A program made the translations under genes and the position numbers. Source: Nageia nagi (taxonomy: Eukaryota > Pinophyta). From it: a stretch of 64,000 nt of DNA. Where the stretch lies: contig JBITNC010000001.1 of assembly GCA_050084985.1 (NCBI GenBank), positions 96,534,001 through 96,598,000 on the forward strand, given 5' to 3'. Positions 57,831 through 64,000 of the stretch are shown here, piece by piece. The first letter of the stretch is position 1, and each line of letters begins with the position of its first letter. The notes under the pieces are model-generated. The model saw only the letters and a list, made by a program, of their open reading frames with translations. It was not told the origin of the DNA and did not search any database.

Positions 57831-58566
57831 CTACTTATGATGAGAAGAACAAGTTTCATCCTTGAACTCAAGAATATCATGGGATTCATGGGAGTCAATA
57901 GAAGGTCTTGTAGCCTCAAGAAGGGTAGGAGAATGAAATTGCAATTCTGAGGAATGCTCTGAAAGGTCCTCAAGATTCATGTCAAACTCCTCTTCTTTAA
58001 TATCATATTCCTCCCAAGGTGGGGGTGAAGACATCAAGGTGTCTAACTCTAGGAGGTCATATGATTTAGCATAGGATGTTGCATCAAGGCCTTTGGCATT
58101 AATACTGATTCATCACTTAGCAAATTAGATTCATTAAGTTGATAGTCTCGAAAGGAGATGCACAACAAGGTTTTAATTCGATGAGATGTGTCGATGAGTT
58201 TTCAATCTTTATGATGGGCTCATTATTTTCAATGTCAAACTCATCCCATGATGAGGGCGAAGGAATGGAAGAACCATACTCTAGCTCTTCATGGGATCTA
58301 ACAAGGCTCTCTGAGGATTGAAGAAGAGGCATGGTACATTGTTCTATCTTTGCTAAATATGCCAAAAGCTTTTCAATGTCAATACAAAAATCATTCTTCA
58401 TGATCTCAAAAGTAGAATAAGTATCTAAGGTTGACTTGGCAATATGTGAACATAGTCTTTGTATTTTTGGTTTTACTTTGATAGGAAAAGGCACATAATT
58501 TAAAAGTGCAACCAAGACAAACTTCATAATGATAAAATTCAAAGGCCTTTTAATTGTTCTCAACAA
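57831..58566 (-). pseudogene. N4 upstream ORF with internal repeat
   Basis: Two open runs (58117-58566 and 57831-58037). Each contains an acidic repeat: SPSSWDEFDIENNEP in the first and SPPPWEEYDIKEEEF in the second, so a domain was duplicated. No known family recognised. Position before gag parallels the extra ORF of Tat/Ogre elements. Confidence 0.5.
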
Positions 58567-58569
58567 TTC

Positions 58570-60493
58570 AAAATTTGTATGGATCTAGAGTAACTTGACA
58601 CATGCCTATGTTTCTATTTGTTACAAAGGGGGTTCAAAGTAAAAAACTTAAATAAAATCAACTTTTAATCATCGTTTAAACCTATTCCTTTGTATGACCT
58701 ATTATATCATTCCATAAATGAAACATGTCAATTCAATTTTTGAACAATAAACAAACATCGTAAAATAAGTTTTATTTTTATCTTTTATGTTTATATTTTC
58801 AAGAAAACAATTTGATGCACAAACATCCTATATGCAAGCTTACTTTTAATGATATGATTATCTTTTTTAAGTTTTCACATATTTTTAATGTTTGAGTTAA
58901 ATGAACGATATGAGTTGTTAATTTTAGTCTTTTAATTTTCCTAATTTGTTTTGACTAGTCAAGTGTTAAACAAGGTAGGTTGGGTAATTCTAAATAATGT
59001 TTACAAGTCTCTATGGCTTTTGGATTGGTTCTAGATGAGTCTCCTTTTTTGACTCCTACTAAAGGAGAGTCACCTTGGTCATTACCTCCAAGCATAACTG
59101 GCTCTATGGCTTTGAGTGTGTTATGTTGGTGGGTACAAAGAAGTAAGAATTAACGATTGGTAGTGACATCCAACTCGTTGAATGTTCAATTATTCCTTTA
59201 AGGCCTTATGAAATGCATTTAAACAAGTAAAACACATTTATGCATACTACCCTCCCAAACATTCATATCCATTCACTTATCTTATCTTAATGTGATACAA
59301 TCAAAAGTTTATTTTAAATGAACCTTGACCTTAATAAACCTCGTTGTTCTTTTTTAATTACAATGTGATTCATTATCCAACCTCTTAATGATGTTCATTA
59401 ACCCCTTCCAGCTGTGGAAGTTTTATATGTGATAAATTTCCAAATAAGATGTGAATAAATTTTACCTCTTTCACTTAACTTATTTCTAATCACTTAAGAT
59501 CGCTCAAAGTGCAAAAGTGAGAGCATACTTCGTTAAGTGAAAGTACTTAGTGTATTCAAATCCCCCTAATTCATTAACCTTTTAATGTGATTTGTACTAC
59601 CCAAAAACCCGATTTATTTCCTTAAGTTCATTCCAAATTAAGTGTGATTCATTTACCCTTCCAATTGTGGAAGTATTATGTGTAGTAAATTACCTCCTCT
59701 TACTACTAAGAGGTCATTATCTATAGATAAATTACCCAATTAATGATAGTGTGAGTGTGGAAGAAAAGAAAATTTAATTACCCCTTCTTATCAAGTCTAT
59801 TCTGGTCACCTTAGATCGCTCGAAGCGCAAAGGGAGAGCATAAGTAGACAAGATAAAAAGTATTAATGTGTATGTAGTGTGAATGTGAAAGAAAAGAAAA
59901 ATTAATTACTCCTTCTTATCAAGTCTATTCTGGTCACCTTAGATCGCACGAAGTGCAAAGGGAGAGCATAAGTAGACAAGGTAAAAAGTATTAATGTGTA
60001 CGTACCCTTCACCCAAAACATGAAAATAAATACATACCATTATACATAAAACAAATTAATAAAAAATATGCATTTAATCTTTTCTACCCATTCTTATATG
60101 CACTCTAGGCAAAGGAATCACACTCAAAAATATTTTTCCATAACATAATTTTATTTTATTTTTTTAGAAATAACAAAAAGAGACAAAAACGACTTGGAAC
60201 GGGTCACCGATGTTTAGACAGGAAACGTTGGCGTTTAGTGATAGTTGTCGGTGTTTGATTCCAGTCGCTGGCATTTAGTCTGGATTAATTGCAAAATGCT
60301 AGCATTCCTACTGAGTCGCCAATGTTCGATTTTGATCATTGGCATTTTTGCAACAAATTCCTGAAAAAGCACAGAACCCGAAATTTGAAGTTAATACATG
60401 AAAAAATCCAAGAAACTAGAGAATAGAAAGGTAGAATCATAAACAAAAAATCTCCCTCTCAATAATGGAGGGGCCCTCCTTCTAACGCTAGAA
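58570..60493 (-). other. N4 leader with 128-bp tandem repeat
   Basis: Non-coding. A 128-bp unit starting AGTGTGAGTGTGGAAG (59748) repeats at 59876; weaker relatives lie near 59490. Near 60200-60360 phrases like GTCGCTGGCATTT and GTTGGCGTTT recur and echo the LTR. The bases after the minus-strand LTR end (TTCTAGCGTTAGAAGG) are a poor match to known primer sites. Confidence 0.55.
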
Positions 60494-61304
60494 TGTTGCA
60501 ATGAAATTTGAGCTGGAATATAGAATAAAATAAAATAAAATTATTCTTCAATCTTCATTGAACCTCAAATTATATAACATAGATAGATATGTTGTAATTG
60601 TAAAATGATATTCAATCTCAGTTCAAACTACAATTTTCCCTTAGAAGGGACTTTTACAAATGCTATGTGCCAAAATAAAGAGTATTAAATCTTCATTGTT
60701 TTTGAGTTTGCTTACTTCTTCCCTTGATATGAACAACCTATAAATCCTACACACATGCAAAAGACAATAACATCAAGGCATCTATGTATGGACATTGCAT
60801 TGAATTGAAACTAGCATAAAATAAAATGTATGAGCTCATAGATTTTGGCAGCATTACCTACTTCAAAAATGGGTTCAATTGGGGTCTATTGCTTTGTATT
60901 GGCTTATGTTTATAGATTTTGGATGAGATGTTTCAAGGTGGTAGAGGAATGTGAATAGCCACGTAGGTCTAACTGACCTCTCTATCCACCTCATCTTGGA
61001 GAAATAAAACTTTCAAATTTCCCTCACATTTGGTTTCTATTCAGCTGTTACAGAGTCACTGAGCTTTGGATGTTGACGTCAGCTGTAGGCTCAAAGCCAG
61101 CGTTTCAAGGGACATGCTGGCGATTGGTTACATTTTATAACAATTTAAACGATCGCAATAGTCAATTCTATCGAAAAGGGGTCATATGACACTCATTTTC
61201 ATGTAATCGATGAGACTATCCAATAATGAGTTTTCAAGCTTTTGAGCTTGTATAAGAGTTATGATTTTCATGTTTTAGTTAGAAGGGACATTTTAGGTGT
61301 TACA
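60494..61304 (-). repeat. N4 5' LTR (811 bp), deletion-rich in its second half
   Basis: Pairs with 49258-50106. From 60494 to about 60830 the match is close; from there to 61304 more than twenty one- or two-base deletions occur relative to the other LTR. Confidence 0.85.
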
Positions 61305-61309
61305 ATTTA
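61305..61309. repeat. N4 target-site duplication, right copy (ATTTA)
   Basis: Same pentamer as 49253-49257. Confidence 0.85.
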
Positions 61310-61744
61310 ATATAATAGATGACTAAGTATTGCCTTGGTATCTTTGTGATGACTTATAGTGCATCATTGATCAATTTATGGATGCATTACTTAGTTTATT
61401 TATCTGTGATTGATATGAATATTTATATATGCATCTAAACTAATTATTATAAGTTTCTTGTAGCTTGTAGGATTTTCCTTAGAATTTAGGTTATTTAGGT
61501 GGAAGGCTCATGAAGGTCAATGTCAATCGTATTGATCGACTATATTACAATGAACGTTATGGTTAATGATTGTAAATTGTAAATATTTTGTCAATGGTAT
61601 CATAGTGAGTCTCAAACTAGATATTGCTTATTTCTCAAAGATGTAAGAGTTCTCATCTCAACTTGTATATCTTTTGAGGAGAACTCTTCTTACTTTCTCT
61701 TTCTTTTTCTCTACTTTATATCCCAATATTATATTAAGGGGGAG
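61310..61744 (+). other. C3 3' UTR, second part, with polypurine tract
   Basis: Matches the C2 3' UTR from about 34880 onward (GTGATGACTTATAGTGCATC). Ends TTAAGGGGGAG against the LTR. Confidence 0.8.
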
Positions 61745-62175
61745 CGTTAGAATTTGTAATGTAAAATTTTGTAATATTTCTCTTTAATGTAAATTCACTT
61801 AATGCTTAAAGTATCTTTAGATAGCTTAAAGCATCAAGGGAATAAATATAGAAAGAGAAATAAATATATAAATACTATTAACCTTACCCTTGGGTTAAAG
61901 GGTGGGTTTCTTATTATAAATAAAGAGCTACCTCTCCTCTCATTGTAATGAAACAATTGTAAAGCAAGCTTTGCTCTAGGTTTAGGATTTGGAGTGAAAG
62001 GAGAGATTCCTGTAAGAGAGGTCCTTGAGAATAAGAAGATCTTAGTTAGTGGATGTAATCCCAAGGAGGGAGAAGCCACTTTATATCTTGTGTTATTATG
62101 CTATTGTGTTGATGTTTTAAGTGCCTTCTTGAGATCTTGATAAACTAGAGATTAATTTAGAAATGATTAATTTCA
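61745..62175 (+). repeat. C3 3' LTR (about 431 bp)
   Basis: CGTTAGAATTTG to TTAATTTCA; terminal T mutated to C. Hairpin at 61794-61843. The minus-strand open frame across it (61834-62079) is spurious. Confidence 0.85.
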
Positions 62176-63485
62176 TAAAAATCTACTAATGAATGAAGCT
62201 TCAATTTTGATGAGTATTTATATGAATCTAGGTGTGCCTTTTATATCCTTATTTAAATGAAATGCAAAATATGAATATCAAATCAAATTTAGATTTAACT
62301 TTCAACACTTGTTTTGATAATGTAGATGATATTTATTGTAATTATGAAAAAATTGAAAGAGTAAATGATATTGCAAATTACCCTAGTTTTAATAATTCTT
62401 TTGATAATAGTTTTTCAAATTGAAAGCAATAGATTAGATAATGTCCTTATTAAGAAATTTTAGAGATAAATAAGGAGATATGCAAATATGGTATAGGATC
62501 AATTTTTCTTTAAGCAAACATTAGGTTTTCAATGTAAACTCCTCTTGAAATTAATGAGAATCAAAATGGGAAAAGTAGTGAAAACTTTAGGTGTTTGTGT
62601 GAAGAAATATGAACCCCTTAAATAAATTATATTCACTATTGCTAGTGCCATTGAATCTATAGGGAAGAAGAATTGATATAAATATAAGAATATGACATGT
62701 TGAGATATATCAATAAATTTAGTTAGTAAAACAACTTCAAATAAAAAAAATTCATAGGTATGGTTAGTGGATTTCTAAGCATTAATCATAAAACTTTACA
62801 AAGAGTTGTAAAGAGAAGAAAATGTATGAAAATTGATCCACTCAACCAATGTTAAATTTTTAGTGGTAGACTCACACATTTTGACATGAAATTGAATAAT
62901 GAAAAATAAATCTTTAATTGAAATTTTTTGGAATAATAATATTAGGGTTTTATCTAATACTATAGATGTTTTGAAACTAAAAGTAGGATAAAAAATCATG
63001 ATCCTCATGCTAAACACATATTAGATATGGATCAAATTGAAATTTATATATTTTTAATATGAATCATTATTACCATTTAATATTAGTCAAAGATGGTTTG
63101 AAAAATGCAAAAATTGGTATGTGAAAATTAACAAGCTAAGTGTATCATGTTGTTGTAAGATTGATATGTAATTTTGATATTATTATGATGTTTTTTCGAT
63201 ATATTCATTGTGATTTACATACTAATGATTTGATGCAGAAATATGGTATTACTAATATACCTTTTGAAATATCAATGAGTTTATAGCAAGATTGTTTTGT
63301 GAAAATCCTAATGAGCAATCATTTTATTTGAAGGTATGCATATCTAGAAAATGTATTTGATATGGTAACTTTTCATTGTTAGGAGGATGTATGCATGAAA
63401 CAAGTGAACATGAATTTGGATAAAAATTAGTGGATGTTAAAAAATTCAAGAATACCAAGTATTCTTTAAAGGATGAAAACATTGG
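62176..63485. other. Unassigned AT-rich stretch
   Basis: Some plus-strand runs are asparagine/phenylalanine-rich and look once-coding (62232-62423), but no family is recognised. Confidence 0.35.
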
Positions 63486-63489
63486 AAAG

Positions 63490-64000
63490 CATGCATTATA
63501 AAGACTAGAGATTGGATAGGAAAATATGTAAAATGGGAAATAAGTAATGGAGAAGATACTTTTTTTTGGGAAGGCCATTGAATTAAAAATAGGCCACTCA
63601 TATCTTTGAGTAAACTAAATAAAGTAGCAAGATGGATAAAAGAGAGATAAGGGACTAAAATCAAAGACTATTTTATGAAGCAAAATGGAACTTGACATAT
63701 TATTTAGCACCCTCAAAGGGAAGTAAATATAGAAATTTTAAAATTAACAAAGGATATTAAAAGCAATAGACTTACTCTAAAAGATACAAAAGATAGACTA
63801 GTCTAGATGATCGCTAAATATGTGAAGGTGAATATAAGGTATGTTATTAATCAATTAACTAGAGATGAGAAGGATATATATGAAGAGCTATGGAGTAAAG
63901 TTTACACCAAGGGGAAAACTCCCAAAATTTCTTATTTCATGTTTTTACTAGTGCATAACAAATTGGCTACCATTGATAACCTAAAGAGAAAGGAATGATG
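63490..64000 (+). pseudogene. LINE C-terminal region (zf-RVT), runs off the window
   Basis: KTRDWIGKYVKWEISNGEDTFF from 63501 matches the W-x-I-G-N-G-x-x-x-FW block after L1 RT. From 63807 VYTKGKTPKISYFMFLLVHNKLATIDNLKRK matches the plant LINE zf-RVT domain (family pattern KI-FF-W---H-KL-T-DNL-R). A stop after FWEGH and a frame change separate the two. It is a different copy from the LINE at 40043. Confidence 0.75.

Larger units (their letters stand above)
49258..61304 (-). mobile_element. Gypsy-type gag-protease element N4, 12 kb, no RT or integrase
   Basis: LTRs 49258-50106 and 60494-61304, duplication ATTTA. Orientation is minus: LTRs then start TGTAACACC or TGTAGACACC and end GCAACA, and a polypurine tract (AAAAAGGGGCAAAA on the minus strand, 50107-50120) abuts the 3' LTR. 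Coding debris runs minus from 58566 to 54706: an upstream ORF, gag with knuckle, protease, and another knuckle-like ORF. No RT, RNase H or integrase was found in 50107-54700. The protease and knuckle style resemble Tat/Ogre elements, which also carry an ORF before gag. Confidence 0.82.
45312..62175 (+). mobile_element. Old Ty1/Copia element C3, interrupted by N4
   Basis: 5' LTR 45312-45752, 3' LTR 61745-62175 (first base mutated to C). LTR sequence, TATAAATA and 3' UTR are homologous to C2, so same family. Inside: leader, integrase C-terminus, RT, RNase H, then a 3' UTR split by N4 at 49258. Gag, protease and most of integrase are missing. LTRs differ by many substitutions and indels, so it is much older than C2. 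Flanking pentamers (AAATT and TAAAA) do not match; decay or recombination could explain that. Confidence 0.85.

Noticed and set aside
54706-58566. Host zinc-finger gene on the minus strand
   Set aside because: Frames lie between paired LTRs and match gag and protease; knuckle spacing is of retrotransposon type.

Overview
The window is repeat-dense, AT-rich plant nuclear DNA with no intact host gene. Every family seen is a plant one: Ty1/Copia and Ty3/Gypsy LTR retrotransposons, an L1-type LINE, a hAT and a Mutator-type DNA transposon, a tRNA-derived SINE, and a broken SAUR (small auxin-up RNA) gene. Dense nesting, kilobase gene-free tracts and long-decayed copies suggest a large-genome seed plant, possibly a conifer. 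The species is an inference and cannot be fixed from the sequence.

Layout. 1-2655: 3' end of a Copia element (C0: RNase H tail, 3' UTR, 2054-bp LTR), which sits in a decayed Gypsy pol with two RNase H-like segments (G1, 2656-4760). 6215-6790: minus-strand Copia integrase relic. 7890-23112: decayed minus-strand Gypsy (G2) split by two later insertions: a 2435-bp hAT element (9091-11525, perfect 8-bp duplication CTTTATAC) and an almost complete 8898-bp Copia element (C1, 12636-21533, duplication GTATT, LTRs about 0.7% diverged, one frameshift in RT). 23240-28545: low-complexity minisatellites, unassignable coding debris and a minus-strand Copia gag. 28757-29306: a duplicated segment holding a 100-N assembly gap. 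29307-35831: very young Copia deletion derivative C2 (duplication AAATG, LTRs 498/497 bp, no integrase or RT). 36065-36620: second copy of the duplicated segment followed by the SAUR pseudogene. 37788-38259: Mutator-type MITE. 39063-39300: SINE. 40043-43250: decayed LINE. 45312-62175: old Copia C3, related to C2 and split by a 12-kb minus-strand Gypsy gag-protease element (N4, 49258-61304, duplication ATTTA). 63490-64000: C-terminal part of another LINE.

How the parts relate. C0 and C1 are one Copia family; C2 and C3 are a second. C1 is the only element with nearly complete coding capacity. C2, N4 and the hAT copy have clean termini but lack their own polymerase or catalytic core, so they look like elements moved in trans by relatives elsewhere.

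The most unusual signals are RNA-like. The C1/C0 LTRs carry an array of up to ten short hairpins with a nearly invariant TTGGTG loop and differing but self-complementary stems. The C2 3' UTR carries five tandem hairpins with paired compensatory changes. The C2/C3 LTRs keep a long palindrome although its sequence has drifted. All coordinates and alignments were worked out by eye.
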